This document shows, in pieces, positions 10,627 to 21,399 of a DNA stretch of 64,000 nucleotides. Below the pieces are notes generated by a model. It was not told the DNA's origin. It searched no databases and saw only the letters and a list, made by a program, of their open reading frames with translations. The stretch lies in the NCBI GenBank assembly GCA_021234155.1, contig JAJEKV010000002.1, positions 33,187,123-33,251,122 on the forward strand, given 5' to 3'. Source of the stretch: Isoetes taiwanensis. Lineage: Eukaryota > Streptophyta > Lycopodiopsida > Isoetales > Isoetaceae. The number at the start of each line of letters is the position of its first letter. Position 1 is the stretch's first letter. The position numbers were made by a program, and so were the translations under genes.

Positions 10627-12327
10627 GAAATCCTCGGCCTGTGACTCTGACTGTGAATGTATAGCTTAAAATATTCTTTCAATAAACAATACAAAATTCA
10701 TGATTTCAATATGGTGCCTTTACCTTCTTCTAATCTATATTCTACATCAAGGAAATAAAATATATAACTATTTGATGTACACATACATGGACACTTACAC
10801 CCCGCCCTAACGAATTCGATTAGGGACTTGTTTTGCATGCAATTAGTTGCTTGCAAGATGACAGTGCTGCCATGCGCTGACCTCAAAACGAAATAATACC
10901 TTCACATAAGAAAGCTTCCTTGCTATTCAGAGATTGATTATAAGAGCCTCCAATTGTGTAGGTAAACTATGCATAATGGAGTCTGAATTGACAACTTATT
11001 TTCATGCAGTTTTAAAGATCCTTGCATCCCATGTTGCATCATAAAATGAATGATTGGAAGATCACATTTTTAGATTGTATATTAGACCAAACCTATTAAT
11101 GTTGTTGTAATTGCATGCCAAATTAAATTAGCAATCATATTGTCTGCTATGATGGTAACAAATAAATTGCCAAATAATATTACGGTTTGCACCACAACTC
11201 TGAACACAGTCCTTCCAAGGCCCATGATTGTAGTTGCACACTTTCCACCTATCATACTTTACAATTGTAATTGCTAAAATAGATATATTTATGATTTCAA
11301 TTGCTCCACTTCTTCTTACTTCAAATAGAGAGTTTACTTCTCTACTACGGACACCTTTCCAATGTTGTCTTTTCATCGCTCTGATGTAGGAAAGGAGGAA
11401 AGCACCTTTATATGCTTTTGGAGCCCATTTTCATCTCTAGATAAATGAACGATGCCATTACAATCAACATCCTATTATTCCTGCTAATACCTGAGAGCAG
11501 GTACAATTGTTTTTTATATTCTTCCATTGGCTTTATTTCAGTCTTATAGTAGTGTTTTTTGGCCTCTGTGCTATCAATATCTCATATATTCTTTAAAATC
11601 TTAAGTATGACATCTGCTTTAACATCTTGTAGTTTTATGGAGGTCAATCAAGAAGGACCTCCTACCCCCAACGCACTACCCAATTACACATCAAATTCTA
11701 CTAGCCCCGCAACTCAGAGAAAAGCTGCACTACAATATTTTCAAGTAGGGCACACACTCATGTTAGACCTTCCAACCAATCTTCAACTTCACCTATAAAT
11801 TAAAGAGTTGGAGATAATGGACACCCTATTTTTTGTATAGTTTCACTAATAACTGAGCAAGGCCCTCATATGAGCGGGCCACTACACTCATCAAATACAT
11901 TGGCATTCCCATTTTTCACATTAAAGATGCATTTAATCAAAGTGGGTCTCATGCGATTCCCACTTTATTTCGGAACTCTCTTGCTTCAAACTAAAAGGAC
12001 GTTCCAATCGTTTTCGGCCTCATGAGCCATTGACAAGATGAGTTCATTCCTGTTTGGTTGAATTCCTTTATGAAGACATTTTGCCTCTTTTTCTCGGAAT
12101 GTGGGTCAAGAAAGCAAATACACATCAGAAACCAAGAAAATTATTTAGTTAATCAAAATAAAGCACTAGTCTTGAAAGACTTTATATTTACAAGAAATCT
12201 ATCGAAGCGTCAAAGGCTGCCGCGAACATTTCTCTTCCAAAATCATCATTTCTATTCTATTCTATTCTATTCTTTTCCAAAATCATCATAAAGAAATTCT
12301 GTATTAATTTGAAAATAGTGTGAAAGA
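10627..12327 (+). repeat. 3' flank of the duplicated unit
   Basis: Non-coding AT-rich flank. Parts match 12812-12977 plus 14990-15410, and 33443-34290 downstream of PKS-2. A near-palindrome running from CCCTAA to TTAGGG at 10805-10825 recurs at 15030-15050 and 33659-33679. A pentanucleotide TTCTA expansion at about 12246-12273, bracketed by a repeated 'ttccaaaatcatcat', is absent from the PKS-2 flank. No gene recognised. Confidence 0.7.
10681..10686 (+). terminator. AATAAA polyadenylation signal of PKS-1
   Basis: AATAAA 167 bp after the stop codon. The pseudogene keeps it (about 12847). In PKS-2 the matching site reads AACAAA. Confidence 0.5.
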
Positions 12328-12329
12328 AT

Positions 12330-12811
12330 GCCTGGTGTTTAGACTGCAGAGAGATGTGCCCTATGTTATCTCCAACAACATTGTCCAGGCTTTGGAGAAG
12401 GGAAGGCAAGCTGTTGGATCCCCAGACGTCAACGACATGTTTTGGGTAGTCCACCCTGGTGGCCCCCTTATCCTTGACAAGATGGCCGCTGCCCTTGGCT
12501 TGAAGAAGGAGAAGCTCGACGCCACTTATGAGATTATGGGTGACGTTGGTAACATGTCTAGTGCCTCTGTCATATTTGTCCTAGACCAAATGAGGAAGAG
12601 ATCCATCAAGATGAACTCCAAAACCACTGGCGAGGGTTGTGACTATGGTTTCCTCCTCGGTTTTGGACCTGGTCTCACTGTTGAGACTGTCGCCCCTTGT
12701 TGCCTAGTAGACCAAATGAGAAAGAGATCTATCAAGATGAACTCCAAGAGCATCGATAAGGATTGTGAGTATGGCTTCCTCCTTGAGGCACTTCTGTTGA
12801 AGAGCCTGTGA
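12330..12811 (+). pseudogene. Truncated PKS pseudogene (3' half of exon 2)
   Basis: Homology to PKS exon 2 begins abruptly at about 12331 at 'cctggtgtttag', corresponding to the GLVFRLQ segment. Everything 5' of that is missing, including the intron, the N-terminal half and the catalytic Cys. His (HPGG) and Asn (GNMSS) segments remain. A 14-bp deletion after LTVETV shifts the frame, so translation runs past the normal stop through the relic tail to a stop at 12809-12811. The DNA immediately upstream is the unit's 3' flank, ending at 'gtgtgaaagaa'. The junction therefore joins 3' flank to mid-exon, as expected from unequal or illegitimate recombination. No promoter; not a functional enzyme. 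Confidence 0.93.
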
Positions 12812-12977
12812 CTCGGACTGTGAATGTATAGCTTAAAATATTCTTTCAATAAACAATACAAAGTTCATGATTTCAATATGGTGCCTCTACCTTTTTCTAG
12901 CCTATATTCTACATCAAGGAAATAAAATATATAACTATTTGATGTACACATACATGGACACTTACACCCTTAAAATT
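12812..12977 (+). repeat. 3' flank of the pseudogene unit, left of the LINE
   Basis: Matches 10640-10800 and 33455-33625 closely, including AATAAA at about 12847. It is cut at 12977 by a LINE, and its continuation resumes at 14990. Confidence 0.8.
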
Positions 12978-14989
12978 ATTATTATTATTATTATTATTTT
13001 GTCTGATGCTCTCTTGGGCCTCGAAAGACCATGGAGCACATGAACAAGCTATTTACAACTTTAACAAAAAAGAGCGGTGAGTATCAACAGCTCTAATATA
13101 GGGTCCTAAAGCCATTGGTGGCATCTGTAACAAAGATAGAAAATCAGTAGCTTGAATTCCAAAACTATCTCTGATGTGGGCGTATTCCGGGCAGCATGTG
13201 AAAACATGGTCTTCGTCTTCAATCTGTCTCGTCTCACATATTTTACATAAGCGTTCTTCTACCTGTATCTTAGCCCATCTCCCGGTCTCAATTTCCAGCT
13301 TATGAGACCACTCGTTTACCTAGCCAGCCGGGCATCTCGAGACTTAGGTATATTAAGCTATCAAATAGAGTTGGCTTTCACTGTTATCATGGGATTGACA
13401 TTTTTTTACGTGCTCAGATCATTCTCTTTCCGGGTTTGCCCACATGTGTTGCATTGCTTGCTTCTCTAGCATGGCTCGGTTTCATCTTTCTCGAGTGGCC
13501 AGCGGTTACCCCCATCTAGCGGCCCAAGCTAATAACTTGTTCTTCCATTCCGAGTTCTCCAAAGCATGGTGAGATAATCGGGTTGTATCTTGAGCATTCA
13601 CCACTAAAGAAGTTTATTGCACGGTATAAACCTTCTAACTCCGATGGTAGCAGGCCTACTTCAACAAGCATAATCGGATAAGGGATTTGAGATCTAATGC
13701 CGAGTTCTTCTTTTATGAAGGATTTTTGAATCGCTTCAATCTGCTTCCACAGCTTGGCCGAGATCTCTGGACCCAGTTGGAGCACCGTGCAAAGACACCA
13801 AATGCATACTAGTGTTTTGAAGAGAAGCTTCTTCAAATTCCAGTCTGTGAGTGATGCCTTATTGCATTTAGCTAGCATGCTATATAGTGCCGCTTTTCCG
13901 CTTTGAGACTCTTCTATTAATGCAGATTTTCCAACTCAGAGTTAGATGCCATGTCAATCCCCAAATATTTATATGACTCAACTATTTCCAGTAGCTCTCC
14001 CCTGTAGGTGAAATCTGGCCTTTCTCTTGAGCCAAAGACCATAATTTTAGACTTTGACAGATTAATGGTCATCTTCTTTGCTGCACAGAAGTCTGCTAAG
14101 TGATTGAGATGCTCTTGCAATGCTTTTTTCTTGCTGGCAATTAGAACTACATCGTCGGCATAGAGGAGGAGCTGAAGGATGTAGCTGCCCGGTTTGTCCC
14201 TCTAGCTAGTGATCTCTGGCGTAGCCAATCATCTAGTTCATCAATATAAATGCCGAATAGAGTGGGGGATAAAGGGCATCCCTGTCTTACTCCTATTGTG
14301 CTCTTCAAAACTGAATTGCTCTCTTTGGAGATTGTTATCAGAACTTCAGCATATAGTTGGGATACCGCCTCTCTAATTTCTTTGGGGACTCCGAGTTGAA
14401 ACAATCTATCACCAAGGTCTTTACGGGGAACTGTATCAAACGCCTTAGAAAAGTCAATGAATGCTAGATACAGGGAAGAGTTTGGTGTTTTAGCTTTCTC
14501 AATCACAGCCCGGAGTGTGAGGACATGATCAAGGGTGTTATGATCACATCGGAACCCTGCCTGGTATTGTGAGCGAGCCTCAGCTTGCTCTGCCCAGCTG
14601 CTAAGCTTGTTCTCAAGAAGACTGCCCAGAATTTTTGAGAAAATGCTGCCAATAAGAATTGTTCTATAATTTGCTGCCACCTTGTGATTTCCTCCTTTAT
14701 GGATTGGGTGTACTCGGTTTAGTTTCCAACTGTGAGGCAGTCCCTGGGTGAGGCATAAGTTCAGTAATTCTGTTAAGATTTCGTGAGTCTTCTCTCCGCC
14801 CCACTTTAAGAGCTCCATGCATAAACCGTCAGCATCTGGAGCCTTATTATTTTCTAACTTGGATAGGCATAGTTCTACCTCTGCAACAGTAAAAAGTGTT
14901 TCAGATGGAGCCATAATAGGCATGCTGGTAGCGCCTTCCCTTTCATAAATATCCTTGACTAATTTTAGCAGAGCATCATTATCAAGGCC
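12978..14989 (-). mobile_element. 5'-truncated LINE with (AAT)n tail and AAAATT target duplication
   Basis: AAAATT at 12972-12977 and 14990-14995 flanks the insert. The uninterrupted site exists at about 33616-33628 downstream of PKS-2, so both ends are precise. On the minus strand the element ends in an (AAT)n repeat (12978-12998) instead of poly(A). It encodes reverse transcriptase and a C-terminal zinc knuckle, but no endonuclease remains at its 5' end. Length is 2012 bp. It is frame-broken and cannot move by itself. Confidence 0.92.
13185..13878 (-). pseudogene. LINE C-terminal region with zinc knuckle (broken)
   Basis: Continues the RT gene in another frame: a region with PIMLVEVGLLPSELE, then at about 13190-13260 a cysteine/histidine cluster of the form C-x2-C...EDEDH...CCPEYAHIR. 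The same 'EDE.H.F.CP' pattern is present in the LINE at 17.8-23.7 kb, which links the two elements. Stops separate this part from the RT. Confidence 0.7.
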
Positions 14990-14995
14990 AAAATT
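13917..14995 (-). pseudogene. LINE reverse transcriptase domain (broken)
   Basis: Minus-strand translation shows RT motifs in order: FIDFSKAFDTVPR, then GVRQGCPLSPTLFGIYIDEL, then after a frameshift YADDVVLIAS (about 14140-14170), then NLSKSKIMVFG and YKYLGIDM. The YADD pair is the polymerase active site. The motif around PLSPTLFGIYID differs from seed-plant L1 ('PLSPYLF' followed by a different context) and from plant RTE ('ALSPYLFALVMDEL'). No true ATG begins the frame because the 5' end is lost at the insertion junction. Confidence 0.88.
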
Positions 14996-15420
14996 CAAAG
15001 ATCACATGTCATTCATTACTTTTCCCTCGCCCTAACGAATTCGATTAGGGACTTGTTTTGCATGCAATTAGTTGCTTGCAGGATGGCAGTGTTGCTATGC
15101 GCTGACCTCAAAACGAAATAATACCTTCATTAAGAAAGCTTCTTCGCTATTCAAAGGCTGATTATAAGAGCCTCCAATTGTGTAGGTAACGTATGCATAA
15201 TGAATTTTGAATTGACAACTTATTTTCCTGCAGTTTTAAAGATCCTTGCATCCCCATGTTGCATCATAGAATGAATGATTTGAAGATCACATTTTTAGAT
15301 TGTGCACTAGACCAAATCTATTAATGTTGTTGTAATTGCATGCCAACTTAAAATAGCAATCATATTGTCTGCTATGATGGTATCAAATAAATTGCCATAT
15401 AATATTACAGGCCTTTGGAT
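14990..15420 (+). repeat. 3' flank of the pseudogene unit, right of the LINE
   Basis: Continues the flank broken at 12977. From 15030 it matches 10805-11190, including the CCCTAA/TTAGGG near-palindrome. Similarity ends near 15410, where transposon-derived sequence starts. Confidence 0.75.
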
Positions 15421-15534
15421 GCGGACCTAGTTTCAGGGAAACGGTTATGAAGCTGCACGTGTCTGCTAGGGCGACAGTGTGGTGTCAGGGTGAGACCTCT
15501 TCAATCTTTTCTGTGAGCCGAGGCATTAGGCACA

Positions 15535-15840
15535 CTACAACCCCAAAATTTGTTCCACGGTTGAAAACAACAGTAAAAACACACTACGGGTTGTTTTTTT
15601 GAAGATTTAAAAAAAAACCATACGTAGTTATACGGGGGCGTGGTTTTTCAAGGATATGCTGTAGTTTTTCTTAGGGAGCCGTAGTTTTTTTGTGTGGTTT
15701 CTTAAGGAGGCGTAGTTTCTTTTTTAAAGATGTGTTGTTTTCTCAGGCGATATGGTTTTTTGAAGGGATGTTTTTTCTAAGGTGTTGTTTTTTAAGGTAG
15801 TGTTTTTTTTTTAGGGGTGGTTTTTTATGGTTTTCTAAGA
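15535..15840 (+). mobile_element. CACTA-like terminal region with subterminal repeats
   Basis: Starts with CACTACAA and is followed by many short copies of 'ttgttttt', 'gtagtttt' and 'gtggtttt' separated by 10-25 bp. CACTA (En/Spm) elements begin with CACTA and carry dense subterminal transposase-binding repeats. No transposase frame and no matching TTGTAGTG end was found, so this is a partial element or solo end. Confidence 0.5.
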
Positions 15841-16040
15841 ATCCATGTATGACCAAGTTGTCTGCATGCCATTACAAATTGACACTCTTCACTGGCATTT
15901 GGCTTCATACATGTGTGTGTGTGTGTGAGCTTCTAGAAAGTGAAACTTGAAGACATCCGTCACTTGGCAACTTGTAGAAGACACATTGATATGAAGAACC
16001 AAAGATGGACACTGGGTTGGCATCATATAGGCATTTCTTG

Positions 16041-17766
16041 AAGGACTCAAACATGCCACACCCACTTTAACATGCCAAGGTGGCTCTAACATGGCAAGGT
16101 GGCTCAAACATGCCACGTGGACTCCAACATGCCACCTAGGCTCCAACATGCCAAGGTGGCTCAATCATGCCACGTGGGCTCCAACATGCCAACTAGGCTC
16201 CAATACAAGGTGGCTCAAACATGCCATGTGGGCTCCAACATGCCACCTAGGCTCCAACATGCCAAGGTGGCTCAAACATGTCACCTAGGCTCCAACATTC
16301 CACCCAGGCTCAAACATGCCAAGGTATCTCAAACATGCCACGCTGGGCTCCAACATGCCAAGGCGGGCTCACAACATGCCACCTAGGCTCCAACATGCCA
16401 CGGCGGGCTCCAAAATGCCACCTAGGCTCCAACATGCCAAGATGGCTCCAACATGCCACCTAGGCTCAAACATGCAAAGGTGGTTCAAACATGCCAAGGT
16501 GGCTCAAACATGCCATCACGGGCTCCAATATGCCACCTAGACGCCAAGATGGCTCGAACATGCCACACGGACTCCAACATGCCACCTAGGCTCCAACATG
16601 CCAAGGTGGCTCAAACATGCCACGTGGGCTCCAACATGCCACCTAGGCTCCAACGTACCAAGGTGGCTCAAACATGCCACCTAGGCTCCAACATGCCACC
16701 TAGGCTCAATCATCCCAAGGCTCAAACATGCCACCAAGGCTCCAACATGCCAAGGTGACTCAAACATGCCACCTAGGCTCCAACATGCCAAGGTGGCTCA
16801 AACATGCCACGCGGGCTCCAAGGCCACCTAGGCTCCAACATGCCAAGGTGGCTCAAACATGGCACGTGGGCTCCAACATGCCTTCTAGGCTCCAATCAAA
16901 CATGCCACCTAGGCTCAAACATGCCAAGGTGGCTCAAACATGCCACGTGTGCTCCAACATGCCACCTAGGCTCCAACATGCCAAGGTGGCTCAAACATGC
17001 CAAGGTGCTCAAACATGCCATCTAGCCTCCAACATGCCACCTAGGCTCCAACATGCCAAGGTGGCTCCAACATGCCAAGGTGGCTCAAACACGCCAAGGT
17101 GGCTCAAACATGCCACGCCGCCTAGGCTCCAACATGCCACCTAGGCTCCAACATGCCAAGGTGGCTCAAACATGCCACCTAGGTTCCAACATGCCACATA
17201 TAGGCTCAAACATGCCAAGGTGGCTCAAACATGCCACCTAGGCTCCAACATTCTCAAACATGCCACCTAGGCTCCAACATGCCACTATAGGCTCAAACAT
17301 GCCAAGGTGGCTCAAACATGCCACCTAGGCTCCAACATGCCACCTAGGCTCAAACATGCCAAGGTGGCTCAAACATGCCACATGGGCTCCAACATGCCAC
17401 CTAGGCTCCAACATGCCAAGGTGGCTCCAACATGCCACCTAGGCTCCAACATGACAAGGTGGCTCCAACATGCCAAGGTGGCTCAAACATGCCACCTAGG
17501 TTCCAACATGCCACCTAGGCTCCAACATGCCAAGGTGGCTCAAACATGCCACCTAGGTTCCAACATGCCACATATAGGCTCAAACATGCCAAGGTGGCTC
17601 AAACATGCCACCCTGGCTCCAACATGCCACAAACATGCCAAGGTGGCTCCAACATGCCAAGGTGGCTCAAACATGCCACCTAGGCTCCAACATGCCACCT
17701 AGGCTCAAACATGCCAAGGTGGCTCAAATATATACCAAGGTGGATCAGGCATGCCACCTAGGCTCA
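16041..17766 (+). repeat. 19-bp minisatellite, about 90 units, three unit types
   Basis: Tandem 19-bp units share the frame 'aacatgcca..' and 'ggctc'. Three forms alternate irregularly: one with 'aggtggctca', one with 'cctaggctcc', one with 'cgtgggctcc'. The third contains CACGTG, so G-box cores recur through the array. Because 19 is not a multiple of 3, frames repeat every 57 bp as a 19-residue peptide; all apparent proteins here are artefacts of that. The array resumes at 23697-23790 beyond a LINE. Confidence 0.95.
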
Positions 17767-17792
17767 GGAGAGGCCGGACCCTGAGAGACGGA

Positions 17793-18240
17793 CCAACGGT
17801 GTATGGTATTTGCATGCTTGTCTTTGTTTCAGTGCTCAAATCTGCTGTTTTCCGGGCTGTGTGCTAGGGTTTCTGTGGCAGCCCATAGACACTTTGACGG
17901 ACTGTATCTCTCACATCCGGTGTCGATTTTCATGTGCTTGGGCTTGTTGGAAAGCTGGTTCAGAGAGCTTTCCAACGGTGTATGGTATTTGCATGCTTGT
18001 CTTTGTTTCAGTGCTCAAATCTGCTGTTTTCCGGGCTGTGTGCTAGGGTTTCTGTGGCAGCCCATAGACACTTTGACGGACTGTATCTCTCACATCCGGT
18101 GTCAGATTTTCATGTGCTTGGGCTTGTTGGAAAGCTGGTTCAGAGAGCTTTCCAACGGTGTGTATGGTACCTGCATGCTTGTCTTTGTTTCAGTGCTCAA
18201 ATCTGCTGTTTTCCGGGCTGTGTGCTAGGGTTTTGTGGCA
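17793..18240 (+). repeat. 180-bp tandem units at the 5' end of a LINE
   Basis: About 2.5 near-identical units begin at 17793, 17972 and 18152. Each complete unit ends in a perfect 10-bp inverted repeat, TTGGAAAGCT / AGCTTTCCAA with a 9-bp loop (17947-17975 and 18127-18155). They directly precede the GC-rich coding part of the LINE, so they may be its 5' untranslated or promoter units; this is inferred from position only. Confidence 0.75.
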
Positions 18241-20169
18241 GCCCTTCTTCTTCCTTCTTTGAGAAGTATAACCCTCGCCGATGCCGTTGTTGGTCTTGGC
18301 CACGCCGGTGTTGAAAGGTGTGTGTTGTACTCTTATTGAAGGTTACGAGAATGTTTTACTAATTCATACCCTAGTTCCCGATGGTGTTGTTGATGAAAGT
18401 CCGACACCAATATAGGGATTGGCGATGTTTTAGTAAGTATTCAAAGGGTTTCCTGATTGACTAGCCCAAAAGGTGCTCTCGCCCGTTCTTGAGCCCCAAA
18501 TTCAATTCTAGGCACCCTTTCCGCAGCCGAGAGATCCCTCAAACTTTGGGAGTCATGGCCCACGAAGATGGGCCGGCCTGGGAAACCCAAAGGCGAGGGC
18601 CCGCCGCCTAAACGGTCCCGATCAGCCATCATGGGACAGGGAGAGTCATCCTCCATGAAGAAGGAGGCTCTGGGCTAAGGCTAAGGCCCCTCGGCGAGGC
18701 CAGCCCGCCGGAAGGGGATTAATTGCTTTCCAGACCACATAGGAACTCCCGCCCGGCCCGAGTGGAATTGGAGCCACGCCAAAGCGGGAATGGAGGCTAA
18801 CGATTGCTCGTATTGAGGCTAACGGTGCACTTTGGCCGGCATGGCGTTGGAGATGGAGTCCTCGGCATCCCATGTGCTCAAAAAGGCAAATCGGGTCGAA
18901 AGAACCGTATCCGCGAGGCTTGGAGACCCGCCTTGCCGCATGTGGAAGATGGCCTTGGCCTTGCACACTTCGGCGGCAGCGGCGAGGAGGTTGCGGACAT
19001 ATGCGGGCCGCCTGAACTAGACTGTGTTCATCACTCGGACACCATGACACAGGGGAGAGGGGCCAATGCGAGGAAGCGATGGTCCTGCTGTCGGCCGGTC
19101 GAGAGGTAGAGAGCAGCCACCACCATGGCCGCGGGGACCACCGAGGCTGCTCTTGCGGAACAGCCCGGAACCGGCCGGGATCTTGGTAGATGGAACAGCA
19201 AGCCTTGCGCCCTCGGCGCCCGTGTCTTTGGGGCTCGAGCAGCTCTCGCTACTCGAGCACGGAGCTCCGGGGCTGCGAGCAGCCATCCACGAGCGAGCCA
19301 GGGGTCTCCCCCTCAGGGTTCATAGTCGACTGCCCGGCCGGTCGCGGCGAGGGAGATGGCCAAGCGGCGGCGAGCTGCAAGAAGCGTGCTCCCCGACTTC
19401 CGCGGGGGGCCGAGAGCGGCCGGGCCGCTATCCCGCCCACGGCCTCCCGCAGCCCAGGCGGCCCGTCCCACGCCTTTGCTGCCCCGGCCACTCCCGGTCA
19501 CTCCCGCGCCATCCCGGCCACCACCACCACCCCGGCCGCCCGGGACCCGGCCTTCGCCCACCTTGGACCCTTGGTAGCCCTTGCAGAACTCGGGAAGCCT
19601 TGCGGAGAGGCCTAATCGGTAGTTGGTATGCGGGCTTGGCCCGGGGAGAGTCTACGCCCACAACATCCGAACACACATTCTCGATCCGGATGACATTCGA
19701 GGCGATTCACATTTCTCGCGGCCGGCATGGGGCTCGGCGCCCGGCCGTGGCCGCATTGTCATATTCACGGTTGCGGATGCACGAGTGCGTGATGCCATAT
19801 TAGCGCCCGGGCGGATGTTGAAGGGGACATCCCGTATGTGGGCCGGGACCTCACACCAGCAACGGAGGCACCAGGCGGGGAGCTTGTCGGTCGAGGCATT
19901 CGCCAACGAGGTGCCGCGCCGAAGTTGGTTGGCGGGATGCACATTTTCCGACGACACCGCTGCTGCTGCGGACCCCGCGACCCCAACCCACCCGGTACCG
20001 CAGCGGCCACGCCGCTTCTACTACCCACCCCCCTTCTCTGCTCCTACTCCCTGCTCCCTCGCGGCCCACCCTCCGACCACATCTTTGCCTCCGCTCCATC
20101 TACTTCTCCACTCGGCCCTCTGCTTCCCGTCCTCCCCGCTGACTCGGTGCGCGCCATCCATCCTATTGA

Positions 20170-21050
20170 CAAATAGGAATTGTGTCTCGGGTGGTCTCAT
20201 GGAACTGTCGAGGCTTCCCTTGGCGAAGGGGGCGATCTGAACTCCGTGGCAGCCCGGTATGGATCTCATCTTCCTCATGGAACATGGGAGCATCTTTGGA
20301 CCTGAGGCTACCTGATTTCTTAGGGTTACCAACATTTCTCGATCTTCAATACACATGCAGGCCGGTACGGGGTCATGGTGGAGTGGCTTGCTACTCTTCG
20401 GACAACCTTGGCATTCGGTTTACCCTCCGGAAGATGAGCCGGACACAACCGGTGCCACGGGTTCGTGTGCATAATACCGGTGGCAACCCTCTTTTACGGC
20501 GCTGTTATTTCCCTCACGCAGACGGCACCTTCTATCGCAGCCACCCGTCGCGGATAGGATGGACCCGTATGTCGATCTATATGATGACATCTGGCGGACA
20601 TCAGCGGATTGGGTAGGGTCGTCCTTCTTGGAGATTTCAATGCACCGGACGGGAGTAGAGCAGCCCATGCGACTTGACCCCCTGGCGGCGATGTCCTGCG
20701 GCTTCCCCTTGAAGTAGCACTGGCCGCCATGGGTCGGATGGCGGCCAGTCACTTTCGCTTTGTGACGATTTGCTCCCGCTATGTGGCATTTTTGACTTGA
20801 TAATTTGCAATGGCCTTTCCACGGTGGCCCGATTCTGCGCAAGTGCACATGCAGACAGGACAATCGAGGGGAGGGTCTAGTGTGGTGGACTATGTGCTTG
20901 TAGTTGCGCCAAGATATGCATCTCATCGATCGTTTCGGGTGGGCACAGACAGCTTCGGGATGAGGAGGTCATTTCGGATCACCTCCCCACTTTATTTGGA
21001 CTGGTTTTGGCGAGCCTTGGGGAACCCCCTACTATGCCACCCCTCGCCGT
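20170..21050 (+). pseudogene. LINE apurinic-type endonuclease domain (frame-broken)
   Basis: Endonuclease/exonuclease/phosphatase motifs appear in order across frames: VVSWNCRGF at about 20191, GHGGVACY at about 20374, LLGDFNAP at about 20626-20655, and ISDHLP at about 20976. These are the landmarks of the enzyme that nicks target DNA for target-primed reverse transcription. Several shifts and stops separate them. Confidence 0.8.
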
Positions 21051-21399
21051 CCTCAATTGAGACTTCGATTATGGCCGAGGCCCGGGACTACGCCAGATGC
21101 TCATGAACGCCCCTCGGTAGTGGAGACCTCCACACTAGAAGCGGCAGCGGACCGGTGACTTATTTATTACGGGATCGCGGCCGGGCGGTGCTTTAAGCGG
21201 ACCCCCGCGTCGCCGCTTCGGGTCGGCAACATTCCCGTAACGATGGTTTGATGCGGTTTTAAAACGCATAGCGGCAGCTCCGTCCACATCTGGATCCAGT
21301 ACCGCTTGCGAGCCACCACCGATCTGCATCCCATCCCGCGAAGGACACAAAGGCGCGGTACCTTACCCTAAGCATCGGGGGAGATGTTCGGCTCTTGGA

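Noticed and set aside
10805-10825. Interstitial telomere repeat
   Set aside because: Only one TTAGGG and one CCCTAA in inverted orientation, and plant telomeres are usually TTTAGGG.
16041-17702. Long overlapping + frames encoding repeated MPPRLQHAKVAQTCH-like peptides
   Set aside because: They arise because a 19-bp repeat without stops is open in all frames; indels shift them freely and no start context or splice structure supports a gene.
16041-17766. CRISPR-like array
   Set aside because: Units are contiguous 19-mers with no spacers, in a plant genome.
18441-20240. Many long GC-rich ORFs on both strands
   Set aside because: High GC lowers stop frequency; the region lies in a LINE and no frame shows a domain apart from the LINE motifs reported.
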